Source of the DNA: JAWXCE01 sp034440495
GTDB lineage: Bacteria; Pseudomonadota; Alphaproteobacteria; Rhizobiales; Rhodomicrobiaceae
Reading direction: 5' to 3'
DNA: 64,000 nucleotides
Assembly: GCA_034440495.1 (NCBI GenBank)
Contig: JAWXCE010000060.1
Location: forward strand, 1 to 64,000
Positions 1 to 8,307 of the stretch are shown here, one piece after another. Positions within the stretch are counted from its first letter, which is position 1, and each line of letters opens with the position of its first letter. The notes under the pieces are model-generated. The model worked only from the letters and a program-made list of their open reading frames with translations. It did no database searches and was not told where the DNA came from. The position numbers and the translations under genes were made by a program.

Positions 1-1
1 G

Positions 2-412
2 TCGATTTTGGGCGCCTATCGCGGTTTTCTGGCGCTGGCGTTGTTTCTCGCGCTGGTCGCGGCAGGTTTGCCACTTCTGGCGGGCGGGCGCGGCGGGTTA
101 GGCGTCTTTTTCGGCCCCAGCGCCGGGTTTTTGCTGGCTTATCCGTTCGTCGCCGGGTTGATCGGTTTGCTCACGCAGCGGGCATGGCGCGAGCTGACAT
201 TCCTGAAATCGTTTGGCATTAATGTTTTGGGCGGCATCATGCTTCTATATGCGTGCGGCATCCCAGCCTTGGCCATTGTCACCGGCGCGACGCTGCAAAC
301 GGCGGCGCTCGGCTCTCTGATCTTTATCCCCGGCGATCTCGTGAAGGCCGGGTTAGCCGCCTCCGCCGCGATGTTCGTCAAACGCGGCTATCCGTTGATC
401 GGCGAGCGCTAA
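2..412 (+). CDS. bioY: BioY-type biotin transporter S component (5' end missing)
   Basis: Substrate-binding membrane subunit of an ECF-type biotin uptake system. The reading frame is open to the left edge, so the true start lies outside the window; about 136 residues remain of a family usually near 190. Family hallmarks are the segment AGLPLLAGGRGGLGVFFGPS, followed by GFLLAYPFVAGLIG and, near the C terminus, FIPGDLVKAGLAA. At least three hydrophobic segments are visible. The stop is 13 bases before the acyl-CoA ligase gene, suggesting one transcript with the ligase and thiolase that follow. A TTG at position 8 could be read as a start but would remove the first helices. Identity is confident; the transporter may work alone or with an EcfT/EcfA pair that is not in view. 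Confidence 0.88.
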   Translation, partial: SILGAYRGFLALALFLALVAAGLPLLAGGRGGLGVFFGPSAGFLLAYPFVAGLIGLLTQRAWRELTFLKSFGINVLGGIMLLYACGIPALAIVTGATLQTAALGSLIFIPGDLVKAGLAASAAMFVKRGYPLIGER

Positions 413-425
413 TCGCGGAGGCTGG

Positions 426-1757
426 ATGCCGGGGCAAACCATAATCTCGATGTTCGCAGCGCAGGCTGAGCGAAATCCCGAGCGTCCCGCGCTCATTACC
501 GCAAATAGCGTGTTGTCATACGAAGCGCTGCTGGCAAACGCTCAAACGTCCGCCCGTTCTCTTGCCGCCAATCGTCCGCCCGTGCTTATCATGACAGACG
601 ATAAGGCGGACTTCATCGCATCGTTTTTCGCCGCGATGTTCGCCAGGCGCCCAGCCTTTCCATTCCCGCAAACGGCAACCGCGCGTCCCGCCCGCGCTTA
701 CATCGACGCGCAAGCGGATGAATTTTATTGGGGCGCGACCTCGGGATCGACCGGCGAGCCGAAAATCTTCGCACGCACCCACGCCTCATGGATTGCAAGC
801 TTCGCCGCGCATGAGGCCGTTCTCCCGTTCGGCGAAGCGGAAACGGTGATGATCCCTGGCGCGCTGGGGCATTCGCTGTTCCTGTATGGGGCGGTGCATG
901 CGCTGGCGCGGGGTCACACCGTCCTCGCGCCCCGCCGCTTTTCGCCCAGAAGCGCCATAAAAGCCATGCACGAGCACAGTGCGACGGTCCTATACGCCGT
1001 TCCCTCCATGCTTGAAGAATTGCTCGCTACGGGCGCAACGGGGTTAAATCTAAAGTACGTATTTTGCGGCGGCGCCAAGCTTGGCGCAGCTTTGCGTCGC
1101 CGGTTCGAAAGCGCCACGCCGGGTGCCGATATCATCGAGTTCTACGGCGCGTCCGAACTCTCATTTGTCAGTTATGTCAGCACGAGCTGCCCTGCGCCGG
1201 ATGTGTCGGTGGGGCGGCTGTTCCCCGGCGTGCGGGCCGAAATCCTCTCGGCAAATGGCAAACGCCTTTTGCACAGCGAGAAAGGATTGATCCACATCTC
1301 CAGCCCAATGCTGTTTTCGCGCTACCTTGGCGAGCCTCCAGTAGGTGACGGAGCTTTCGTGACTGCTGGCGATCTTGGCTTTATGGATGCGGACGGTTTT
1401 TTGTACCTGACGGGCCGGGGCGACCGCGAGATCAACTCGAAAGGCCATAAAATCAGCCCCGAAACCGTTGAGGCGGTGCTTGCGCAGCACGCTCACATCG
1501 TTAGCGCCGCCGTTGTTGGGATACCGGATGAGAAGCGTGGCGCCATAGTCGCCGCCGCGATTGAAGTGGAGAAGGGGGCGCGCGTGTTACGAGCGGAGCT
1601 TTCCGCGCACTGCCGCGCCCTGCTCCCGCTTGCAGATTGTCCGCAGCTTTATTTTCGAGCGGCGCGCCTGCCTGTGACGCGGACGGGCAAGATTGCGTTC
1701 GCGCAAGTTTACGCTGATTTGGAAAGCAGCGCGCCGGGGTACGAGGCGCTGACATGA
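426..1757 (+). CDS. AMP-forming acyl-CoA ligase (ANL superfamily), bioY-linked
   Basis: Predicted to activate a carboxylic acid to its acyl-CoA through an acyl-adenylate. Visible ANL motifs in order: the phosphate-binding loop TSGSTGEPK with preceding YWGA, the YGASE adenine-site motif, AGDLGFMDADGFLYLTGR with the conserved Asp and Arg, and a C-terminal TRTGKI carrying the catalytic lysine. At 443 residues it is shorter than most acyl-CoA synthetases (about 500-550), as in compact YhfT-like ligases. A GGAGG ribosome-binding site lies just upstream of the ATG. Its stop overlaps the thiolase start (ATGA), so the two are translationally coupled, and bioY lies directly upstream. The bioY-ligase-thiolase set resembles the yhfU-yhfT-yhfS arrangement of Bacillus, which suggests biotin-related or pimelate-like acyl chemistry. 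The actual substrate is unknown. Confidence 0.82.
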   Translation: MPGQTIISMFAAQAERNPERPALITANSVLSYEALLANAQTSARSLAANRPPVLIMTDDKADFIASFFAAMFARRPAFPFPQTATARPARAYIDAQADEFYWGATSGSTGEPKIFARTHASWIASFAAHEAVLPFGEAETVMIPGALGHSLFLYGAVHALARGHTVLAPRRFSPRSAIKAMHEHSATVLYAVPSMLEELLATGATGLNLKYVFCGGAKLGAALRRRFESATPGADIIEFYGASELSFVSYVSTSCPAPDVSVGRLFPGVRAEILSANGKRLLHSEKGLIHISSPMLFSRYLGEPPVGDGAFVTAGDLGFMDADGFLYLTGRGDREINSKGHKISPETVEAVLAQHAHIVSAAVVGIPDEKRGAIVAAAIEVEKGARVLRAELSAHCRALLPLADCPQLYFRAARLPVTRTGKIAFAQVYADLESSAPGYEALT

Positions 1758-2914
1758 GCGCGCTCATCATAGCCGCCCGTCGTAGCGCCATCGGGCGCAT
1801 CGGCGGCATGCATCGGGCGCGGGCCATCGAGGCGCTAACCGCTCCGCTTATAAATGCACTTTTACAGCAAACCGGCCTGGAACCAGCGCGCGTGGACGAG
1901 GTAATCCTCGGAAATGCGGCAGGCGGCGGTGGCAATCCGGCCCGGCTAGCACTTCTCCACGCGGGGCTGCCGGACAGTGTACCTGGTATAACCGTTGACC
2001 GGCAGTGCGCCTCGGGCCTCGACGCCATTTTGATGGCCGCGCGCATGATCGAAACCGGCGCGGCGGACGTGGTTATCGCTGGCGGCGCTGAATCGCCTTC
2101 GACCGCACCATGGCGTATCGCCAAGCCGCAAAGCCTCTATCGCTGCCTGCCGCAATTTTTCGAGCGGCCCGCCTTTTCGCCCGAGAGCATTGGCGACCCC
2201 ACCATGGCGGAGGCCGCTGAAGCTGTGGCGTCCGAACGTGGCATATCCCGCGCGGCACAGGATGGGTATGCGCTGGAAAGCTGGCGCCGCGCCGCCGCCG
2301 CGCAAGCGGCCGGACGGTTCCAGCAAGAAATTCTGCCGGTGGCGGCGGGCGAAGCCGAAGCGCGGGACGAATGCGTGCGGCCACATTTGACGGCTGAATT
2401 GCTCGCCCGCATCCCGTCCCTAATTCCGACTGAAGGCACGGTGACGGCGGGCAACACCTGCCAGATTTGCGATGGCGCAGCGCTCACACTCATTATATCT
2501 CCGCGCCTCTGGGGCGAGATGGGCAAGCCTCCTGCCTTGCGCGTTCTGGGCGGAGCGGCGGCGGGGGTGCATCCGATGCGGCTCGGGCTGGGCCCTATTC
2601 CAGCGGTGCGAAAATTGTTCAGCCGTTTTCGGGGAGCATCTATAGCCGATGTCGGCGCGGTGGAGTTCAATGAGGCCTTCGCCTCTCAGGTTATCGCCTC
2701 GCTGGACGAACTGAAGCTTGACCGCAGCATCGTCAACACTGGCGGCGGCGCTCTCGCTTTCGGCCATCCTTACGGGGCCAGCGGCGCTGTTCTTGCCGTT
2801 AGACTGTTTATCCGGATGGTGTCGCACCAATCCCGGAACGATGCGCCTTTGGGGCTGGCTATGCTGGGCGCGGCGGGTGGATTAGGGGTTGCGGCATTGT
2901 TTGAACACACATAA
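1754..2914 (+). CDS. thiolase-family protein, bioY-linked (YhfS-like)
   Basis: Thiolase-fold acyltransferase of 386 residues. The nucleophilic cysteine is present at residue 85 in DRQCASGLD, as are the NEAFA motif and the histidine motif GHPYGASGA. The C-terminal catalytic cysteine of classical thiolases (CxGGGxG) is not conserved: the corresponding stretch reads LGAAGGLG. The enzyme may therefore not carry out an ordinary reversible Claisen condensation, or it may use another base. The ATG overlaps the stop of the ligase gene by four bases, which points to joint production. By context it probably uses or forms the acyl-CoA made by the ligase, but no product can be named. No clear terminator follows. 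Confidence 0.82.
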   Translation: MSALIIAARRSAIGRIGGMHRARAIEALTAPLINALLQQTGLEPARVDEVILGNAAGGGGNPARLALLHAGLPDSVPGITVDRQCASGLDAILMAARMIETGAADVVIAGGAESPSTAPWRIAKPQSLYRCLPQFFERPAFSPESIGDPTMAEAAEAVASERGISRAAQDGYALESWRRAAAAQAAGRFQQEILPVAAGEAEARDECVRPHLTAELLARIPSLIPTEGTVTAGNTCQICDGAALTLIISPRLWGEMGKPPALRVLGGAAAGVHPMRLGLGPIPAVRKLFSRFRGASIADVGAVEFNEAFASQVIASLDELKLDRSIVNTGGGALAFGHPYGASGAVLAVRLFIRMVSHQSRNDAPLGLAMLGAAGGLGVAALFEHT

Positions 2915-3245
2915 AACGCGCAAACCGCATTTATTTGTTACAAGAAATACATAAAATCATGACATGCTTTTAATGAAGTATTGTTTGCTCCTGTTTTGCG
3001 TTCAGTGCCGATATAAAAATAAAAAAATCTGTTTGCGTTTAACTTGTCTTGCAACCCGCCGGGCCGCTCGCGGGTTATCTGCGTTGACATCAACTGTACG
3101 GTTGTTGATGGTTGACGTTAAACGCTTAAGTAGAATTCATTCGAGCTTTAGATTTATAGCGAAGACACTGGCGCGCAGCGAAATGCACGATACGGTTGAC
3201 ATTATGATTCGCGAACATTTTTCATTTGAAAACACAGGATCCGAG
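2915..3245. other. AT-rich intergenic region upstream of the ATP-grasp fusion gene
   Basis: This gap of about 330 bases has no convincing gene. An open frame continuous with the downstream gene exists, but its translation is low-complexity and basic, with no family resemblance and no good ribosome-binding site. Two short inverted repeats are visible: AACCCGC/GCGGGTT at 3053-3076 and CATCAAC/GTTGATG at about 3088-3110. Neither is followed by a T-run. The region presumably holds the promoter of the downstream gene. Confidence 0.5.
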
Positions 3246-4652
3246 ATGGACGACTTTGTCCTTGGCTGGCGCGAATGGGTGGCTTTGCCTAGTTTGGGCC
3301 TACCCGCCATAAGGGCTAAAATCGATACCGGCGCACGCACGTCCGCGTTGCACGCTTTCAGCATCGAAACGTTTGGGCCCGAGACGCAGCCGCGCGTTCG
3401 CTTTGGCGTGCATCCGGTGCATGACCGCGACGATATCGAGGTTTACTGCACGGCCAGGGTGGTGGATCGCCGTCAGGTAATCTCGTCCAACGGGCAATCT
3501 GAGTTACGCTATATTATATCCACGCCGATCCGCATCGGCGATCACGAGTGGCCGGTTGAAATCTCGCTCTCGAACCGTGAGACAATGATGCATCGTATGC
3601 TGTTGGGCAGAACGGCGCTGGAGCCGCAGGAAGCCGTGGTGCAGCCTTGGGCCGAATACAAACAGCCCAAACTCAGCTTCGATGTCTACAAAGAGATGGC
3701 GCGGCAGCCATCCGTTCGCCGCCCTTTGCGTATCGCGCTGCTCACCATGGAGCCGGACAACCATTCCAACCGCCGCATTATCGCGTCCGCCGAGGCGCGC
3801 GAGCACGTGATCGAGCCGATCAAGACGCTGAACTGCTACATGAATATCAATAACCTTGCCTCCACCGTGCATTATGACGGCAAGGCGTTGCCGTATTTCG
3901 ATGTTGTTATTCCCCGCATCGGCGCGTCGGTGACGGCCTATGGCGGCGCTGTCGTACGTCAGTTTGAAATGACAGGCACGTTTTGCCTCAACTCGGCGTC
4001 CGCTATCGCACAATCCCGGGACAAACTGCTGGCGCATCAACTTATGGCGATGCACCGGCTACCGATGCCAATTACAGCTTTTGCCTCCTCGCATCACCAC
4101 ACGGATGATCTTATCGCTATGGTTGGCGGGCCGCCGCTGATCGTGAAATTGCTGCAAAGTAGCCAGGGCAAGGGTGTTGTGCTGGCCGAAACGCGCAAGC
4201 AGGCCAGCGCTGTGATCGACGCTTTCCGCAACGCCGAGGCCAATTTCCTCGTGCAGGAATTTATTGCCGACGCGGCCGGGCAGGACATTCGCTGCATCGT
4301 GCTGGACGGCAAAGTTATCGCCTCCATGCGCCGAGAGTCCTCGCCGGATGATTTCCGCGCCAATTTGCACAAAGGCGGTACGGCGCATCTGGCGAAGATT
4401 ACGCCGGAGGAGAAAAAGCTTGCGATCCGGGCGGCCAAACGCATGGGGTTGCGCTTCGCGGGCGTCGATATTCTGCGGTCGCAACGCGGGCCATTGCTGC
4501 TGGAGGTCAACTCATCGCCAGGGCTTCAGGGCGTTGAAAGTGTGACGGGGGTCGATATCGCGGGGCAGCTTCTCGACTTTATCGAGCGGGAGACGTTCCA
4601 GCCCCGCGCCCAGGTTCGCAGGCCACCGCCCGCTGTCTCCGCCGTCGCCTAA
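3246..4652 (+). CDS. retropepsin-like 'ATP-dependent zinc protease' domain fused to RimK-type ATP-grasp ligase
   Basis: Two-domain protein of 468 residues. Residues 1 to about 145 resemble the RimB/'ATP-dependent zinc protease' family with a retropepsin-like fold, including the motif KIDTGARTSALHA (Asp27). Residues from about 160 form a RimK/glutathione-synthetase-like ATP-grasp ligase. Visible ATP-grasp signs are the lysine in PPLIVKLLQSSQGKGV, FLVQEFI and the metal-binding LLEVNSSPGLQG near the C terminus. The family adds amino acids, typically glutamate, to a carboxyl acceptor. The fusion suggests that one protein both builds and trims a peptide tag. The start was placed at the ATG preceded by an AGGA motif, because the upstream in-frame extension looks non-coding. 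The gene converges on aroB with a four-base overlap. The substrate is unknown. Confidence 0.85.
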   Translation: MDDFVLGWREWVALPSLGLPAIRAKIDTGARTSALHAFSIETFGPETQPRVRFGVHPVHDRDDIEVYCTARVVDRRQVISSNGQSELRYIISTPIRIGDHEWPVEISLSNRETMMHRMLLGRTALEPQEAVVQPWAEYKQPKLSFDVYKEMARQPSVRRPLRIALLTMEPDNHSNRRIIASAEAREHVIEPIKTLNCYMNINNLASTVHYDGKALPYFDVVIPRIGASVTAYGGAVVRQFEMTGTFCLNSASAIAQSRDKLLAHQLMAMHRLPMPITAFASSHHHTDDLIAMVGGPPLIVKLLQSSQGKGVVLAETRKQASAVIDAFRNAEANFLVQEFIADAAGQDIRCIVLDGKVIASMRRESSPDDFRANLHKGGTAHLAKITPEEKKLAIRAAKRMGLRFAGVDILRSQRGPLLLEVNSSPGLQGVESVTGVDIAGQLLDFIERETFQPRAQVRRPPPAVSAVA

Positions 4653-5791
4653 AAGCGGCGCGCTTCATCCAGAAAGTGGGTCAGCCGGCCGATTGCGACA
4701 TCGCGATTAATGAACGCTTCGCCAATGGAACGCGCCAAAATCAGCGTGTGAGCGCCGCGCATGACTTTCTTGTCCTGCTCCATCAGCGCAATAATGTGCG
4801 TCGTATCCGGCGGTTGCTTCCCAGTCAGCCGCTGCAGATCATTCAGCCGGGTTGGAAGTCCGGCTTTTATAAAATGCGACACGGCGCGGCTAGCATCCGC
4901 GTGCGAGCAAAAACTCTCTCTGGCGGAGAATTGAAACGCCAGCGCCATACCAATTGAAATCGCCTCGCCGTGGATAAGCGAGCCATCGAAGCCCGCCCAA
5001 GCCTCCAGTGCATGTCCGAAAGTGTGGCCGAGGTTGAGGAGCGCGCGGCGTCCGGTTTCGTGTTCGTCCTCCAGCACAATTGCCGCTTTCGCCTGGCAAC
5101 TGCGCTCAATTGCCTCCGAGCGCGCGCTTCCTTCGCCGGAGAAAACCGCGTCAATATTCGCTTCAAGCCACGCGAAAAACGCCGCGTCGCCCAGCAGCCC
5201 GTATTTCGCGACTTCGGCGTAACCTGCGCGGAACTCACGTCCCGGAAGCGTAGTCAAAGCGTCCGTGTCGGCAATGACGAGGGAAGGCTGATGAAACGCG
5301 CCAATCAGGTTCTTGCCCTGCGGAGCGTTGATGCCCGTCTTGCCGCCGACCGACGAGTCCACCTGCGCCAACAGAGTGGTGGGGATCTGGATAAAGCGAA
5401 TGCCGCGCTTCAGAATGGCCGCTGCGAAACCGGCAAGATCGCCGATGACGCCGCCGCCAAAAGCAATAACCACATCCCCGCGTTCCAGCTTCAAATCCAG
5501 CAAATGGCCGCAAACAAGCGCGAGTTTATTGAAGCTTTTCGTGGCCTCGCCTGACGGCAACACGTGGGGCGGCCCGATAAGCATCCCCTGCAACGCCGCC
5601 GTCAACGCTGGCAAGTGATGTCGCGCCACGTTTTCATCGGTCACGATCGCGCATCGCGCGCCCGACGCCACATGGGATATAAGCCTACCGGCCATTCCGA
5701 GTAGATTGGCGCCGATGACGATGTCATACTCGCGTCCCGGCAGGGCGACTCTCACCGTGCGCGCGTCTGGCGGTAGGGTAAAGCCGGTCAT
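4649..5791 (-). CDS. aroB: 3-dehydroquinate synthase
   Basis: Second enzyme of the shikimate pathway, converting DAHP to 3-dehydroquinate with NAD and a divalent metal in the cytoplasm. At 380 residues it has normal length. Typical motifs are FGGGVIGDLAGFAAA (NAD binding), IPTTLLAQVDSSVGGKTGIN, the metal-ligand stretch NLGHTFGHALE and IHGEAISIGM. Its ATG overlaps the stop of aroK (ATGA), forming an aroK-aroB operon as in many proteobacteria. The 3' end overlaps the convergent ATP-grasp fusion gene by four bases. Confidence 0.97.
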   Translation of the reverse strand: MTGFTLPPDARTVRVALPGREYDIVIGANLLGMAGRLISHVASGARCAIVTDENVARHHLPALTAALQGMLIGPPHVLPSGEATKSFNKLALVCGHLLDLKLERGDVVIAFGGGVIGDLAGFAAAILKRGIRFIQIPTTLLAQVDSSVGGKTGINAPQGKNLIGAFHQPSLVIADTDALTTLPGREFRAGYAEVAKYGLLGDAAFFAWLEANIDAVFSGEGSARSEAIERSCQAKAAIVLEDEHETGRRALLNLGHTFGHALEAWAGFDGSLIHGEAISIGMALAFQFSARESFCSHADASRAVSHFIKAGLPTRLNDLQRLTGKQPPDTTHIIALMEQDKKVMRGAHTLILARSIGEAFINRDVAIGRLTHFLDEARRF

Positions 5792-6393
5792 GTCGCTGTC
5801 GCCGTGTGAACGCGATCAAGCAGTCCGGTGATGATTTCGTCCACAATAACCTCATGCGCCACATCGCGGCTTTCGACCGTCAGGTCGGCATGTGCATAAA
5901 TTGGGTAACGCTCTGCGATAAGCCGCTCCATAACGGCGCGCGGATCGCCGATTTTAAGTAAAGGGCGGTTATCGCGGCGGGCAACCCGGTTCAGAAGCAC
6001 CGCCAGTTCGGCCCTTAACCACACGGTTATCGCCCGCTGACGAAGGCGCTCTCTGGTCTCAACGTTCATGTATGCGCCGCCGCCCGTCGCCAGAACTATT
6101 GACCCCAAATCCAGCAGGCGCGCTATAACCCGACGTTCTCCGTCCCGGAAAGCGGCTTCGCCATGATGAGCAAATATGCTTTCGACGCTCTCACCTGCGG
6201 CGGCCTCAATTTCCGTGTCTGCATCGGCATAGGGCAAATCGAGCCTTGCCGCCAGACGGCGCCCGATCGCTGACTTGCCAGCCCCCATCAGGCCGATCAG
6301 CGCAATGGAGCGTCCGCCTAGGGCGCCCGCAATCACCCCCGGCGAGACGGGCGAAGGCCTAAGCGGCTTTGGATTATCGAGCGGCTGTTGCAT
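5788..6393 (-). CDS. aroK: shikimate kinase
   Basis: Phosphorylates shikimate at the 3-hydroxyl using ATP. The Walker A loop GLMGAGKSAIG is followed by the shikimate-binding DADTEIE, a FRDGE segment, LATGGGAYM and the LID-region arginines in VARRDNRPLL. Length is 201 residues, with about 28 extra residues at the N terminus that are common in alphaproteobacterial versions. It is first in the aroK-aroB operon; the stop and the aroB start overlap. It is divergent from the small membrane-protein gene and xerD. That neighbourhood is conserved in many Hyphomicrobiales. Confidence 0.96.
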   Translation of the reverse strand: MQQPLDNPKPLRPSPVSPGVIAGALGGRSIALIGLMGAGKSAIGRRLAARLDLPYADADTEIEAAAGESVESIFAHHGEAAFRDGERRVIARLLDLGSIVLATGGGAYMNVETRERLRQRAITVWLRAELAVLLNRVARRDNRPLLKIGDPRAVMERLIAERYPIYAHADLTVESRDVAHEVIVDEIITGLLDRVHTATAT

Positions 6394-6555
6394 GCCGTAT
6401 ACTCATCATTCGCGTTCGGATTTAACGGTAGCATTTCAAAAGTTTTAATGACAGCCAAGCACCGCCGCCATTTCACCTTGACAACAAGCGCCGTTTTCCG
6501 CCACCCCATGATAGAAAGCCTGTCGTAAAAGTCTGCCAGCGGGGAAGCTGCACCA

Positions 6556-6696
6556 ATGCCCAGTCTTATCCGGTTTATGACAGTTATCGCTGTTTTGGTG
6601 GGCCTCTTTTACGGCGCCATGTTCATGCTCGCCATGTATTTCGAGCCTGAGACGAGAGAAATTTCCAAAACCGTTCGCAATGTGAAGATCAAGTAA
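6556..6696 (+). CDS. 46-residue single-pass membrane protein between aroK and xerD
   Basis: A short gene encoding 46 residues. After a basic start (MPSLIRF) comes one hydrophobic helix, about residues 8-28, and then a charged tail EPETREISKTVRNVKIK. The pattern of helix plus E-P-x-x-R-E tail matches a small protein I recall in the same position, between aroK and xerD, in other Rhizobiales; this is from memory and was not checked. No function is known. It has no strong ribosome-binding site (GGGAAG lies about 10 bases upstream). It probably sits in the inner membrane with its tail outside. Confidence 0.6.
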   Translation: MPSLIRFMTVIAVLVGLFYGAMFMLAMYFEPETREISKTVRNVKIK

Positions 6697-6764
6697 TGCT
6701 TTCTTAACCATTTCGCCGCCGCAATAAACCATCGCAAAAATGCGAAAGGTCACGGAGCGGCGAC

Positions 6765-7757
6765 ATGGCGCGGACAGCGACGGAAAAAGCACGGCGCGGG
6801 AAAGCCTCGGACCCGGATATCGGCGATTTTCTGAATATGCTTGCGGCTGAACGGGGCGCGGCCATCAACACGCTCGACGCTTATCGGCGCGATCTGTCGG
6901 ACATGGCTGCCTATCTACAGGCGGCGGGGATCGGGATGCGCAACGCCGAGCCAGCCATTTTACAGCGCTACATGAGCAGTCTTCATGCCGCTGGATTGGC
7001 TGGCGCTTCGCTCAACCGGCGAGTTTCGGCAATACGACAGTTCTATAAGTTCCTGATGGCCGAGGGGCGCGTTCAGGATGACCCTTCAGCGACTTTGCTG
7101 GCTGGTAGGTGCTTGGCCGCATTGCCAAAAACGCTTTCCGTCGCAGAGGTGGATACGTTGCTTGAGAAGGCTCGCGAACAAGCGGAGGCGCTCACCGGCG
7201 TTGAAAAGCTGCGCGCTCTCCGGCTACATTGCCTGCTGGAAATGCTTTACGCGACCGGCATGCGCGTGTCTGAACTTGTAACCCTACCGCGCGCGGCGCT
7301 GGCGGGCGATGACCGTATGCTGACCATAAGGGGCAAAGGTGGGCGCGAACGGCTGGTTCCCCTAAACCCTGCCGCGCGGCGCGCTCTGGAAGCGTTCATG
7401 AAAGCGCTTGCTGCGGAAACTGTGCTGAAAGGGCGTGCGGCTGTTGTGCCGCGATGGGTTTTCCCATCCTGGGGGAAAAGCGGGCATCTGACGCGGCAGA
7501 GACTGGCGCAAGACCTGAAAGGTTTGGCGGCGGATGCCGGGCTGGACGCGGAAAACATTTCGCCGCATGTGCTGCGCCACGCCTTCGCCAGCCACCTGGT
7601 CGCGCGCGGCGCCGATCTTCGCTCCGTGCAGACGCTTCTCGGGCACGCCGATATTGTCACGACGCAAATTTACACCCATCTCGCGGAAGACCGGCTGCGC
7701 CAGGTTGTGCACGATCATCATCCCCTGTCCGCCCATGCGGTTCATAACGCGAAATAA
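6765..7757 (+). CDS. xerD: tyrosine site-specific recombinase XerD
   Basis: Recombinase that with XerC resolves chromosome dimers at dif. At 330 residues it has an N-terminal SAM-like core-binding domain (about 20-115) and a catalytic domain. The catalytic residues are visible: Arg in ATGMRVSEL, Lys in RGKGGRERLVPL, HxxR in SPHVLRHAFASHL, then LLGHADI and the nucleophilic Tyr in TTQIYTHL. A GGAG motif precedes the ATG. A basic N-terminal tail of about 20 residues precedes the fold. There are no phage or integron genes nearby, and the position beside aroK fits a housekeeping XerD rather than a mobile integrase. Confidence 0.93.
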   Translation: MARTATEKARRGKASDPDIGDFLNMLAAERGAAINTLDAYRRDLSDMAAYLQAAGIGMRNAEPAILQRYMSSLHAAGLAGASLNRRVSAIRQFYKFLMAEGRVQDDPSATLLAGRCLAALPKTLSVAEVDTLLEKAREQAEALTGVEKLRALRLHCLLEMLYATGMRVSELVTLPRAALAGDDRMLTIRGKGGRERLVPLNPAARRALEAFMKALAAETVLKGRAAVVPRWVFPSWGKSGHLTRQRLAQDLKGLAADAGLDAENISPHVLRHAFASHLVARGADLRSVQTLLGHADIVTTQIYTHLAEDRLRQVVHDHHPLSAHAVHNAK

Positions 7758-7843
7758 ATGTATTTGTGACTAGATTATATGCCTAGTTTCTGCCACGCGA
7801 ATTCTCTAACATCACTTGTCAAATAATAAAAGGAAAACGAAGT

Positions 7844-8194
7844 ATGGCTTCATATACAATACGAATCGGAGCCGCTTTGCTCTCCTGCGCCATTCTTGCG
7901 ACCAGCATCACCGGCGCGTCCGCGTTTTCTCCACTAGCGGGCAAGACGCCCAATCTTTCGGCCGCATCTGAGCAAGGCTTGGTAACGCCGGTCCGTCGTC
8001 GCCACAGACGCAACCTTGGCCTTGGCATTCTCGGCGGAGTCGCCGCCGCCGTAATCATCAATGAAGCGGCCAAAGCCGATGACGGCCGCTATGATGAAGG
8101 GGATGTCGTCGAAGCGCGTCGCTGCCGCCGCCTGCATTTCCGCTGTAAGGATGGCGACGCAATCGCCTGCGATAGATTCGACGATTATTGCTAA
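7844..8194 (+). CDS. small secreted protein, unknown function
   Basis: Encodes 116 residues. There is a clear Sec signal peptide, with a hydrophobic core around residues 9-24 and likely cleavage after ASA at about residue 27. A basic RRRHRRN stretch is followed by a glycine/alanine-rich hydrophobic patch (GLGILGGVAAAVIIN) that could insert in a membrane. The C-terminal tail holds four cysteines in its last 25 residues (RRCRRLHFRCKDGDAIACDR and the final Cys), suggesting disulfides. An AAGGA ribosome-binding site lies at good distance. I do not recognise a named family. It stands alone between xerD and accA. Confidence 0.65.
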   Translation: MASYTIRIGAALLSCAILATSITGASAFSPLAGKTPNLSAASEQGLVTPVRRRHRRNLGLGILGGVAAAVIINEAAKADDGRYDEGDVVEARRCRRLHFRCKDGDAIACDRFDDYC

Positions 8195-8307
8195 AAGCGG
8201 TGGGTTTTCATCGCCACTAAATCGCGGTAAGACTGGACAGCGGCGTGAAGCGGGTTACAGATTAACCCGCAACACGCCGTTTTAACAGTTAAGCGACCAC
8301 ACGCGCC

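Noticed and set aside
2964..3245. N-terminal extension of the ATP-grasp fusion from 2964
   Set aside because: The extension is AT-rich and basic without family similarity, and the ATG at 3246 has a good AGGA site and matches the expected N terminus of the protease-like domain.
6445..6792. Minus-strand frame of 115 codons between aroK and xerD
   Set aside because: It overlaps the start of xerD and the 46-residue gene, has no ribosome-binding site, and its translation resembles nothing; the plus-strand small gene explains the region better.
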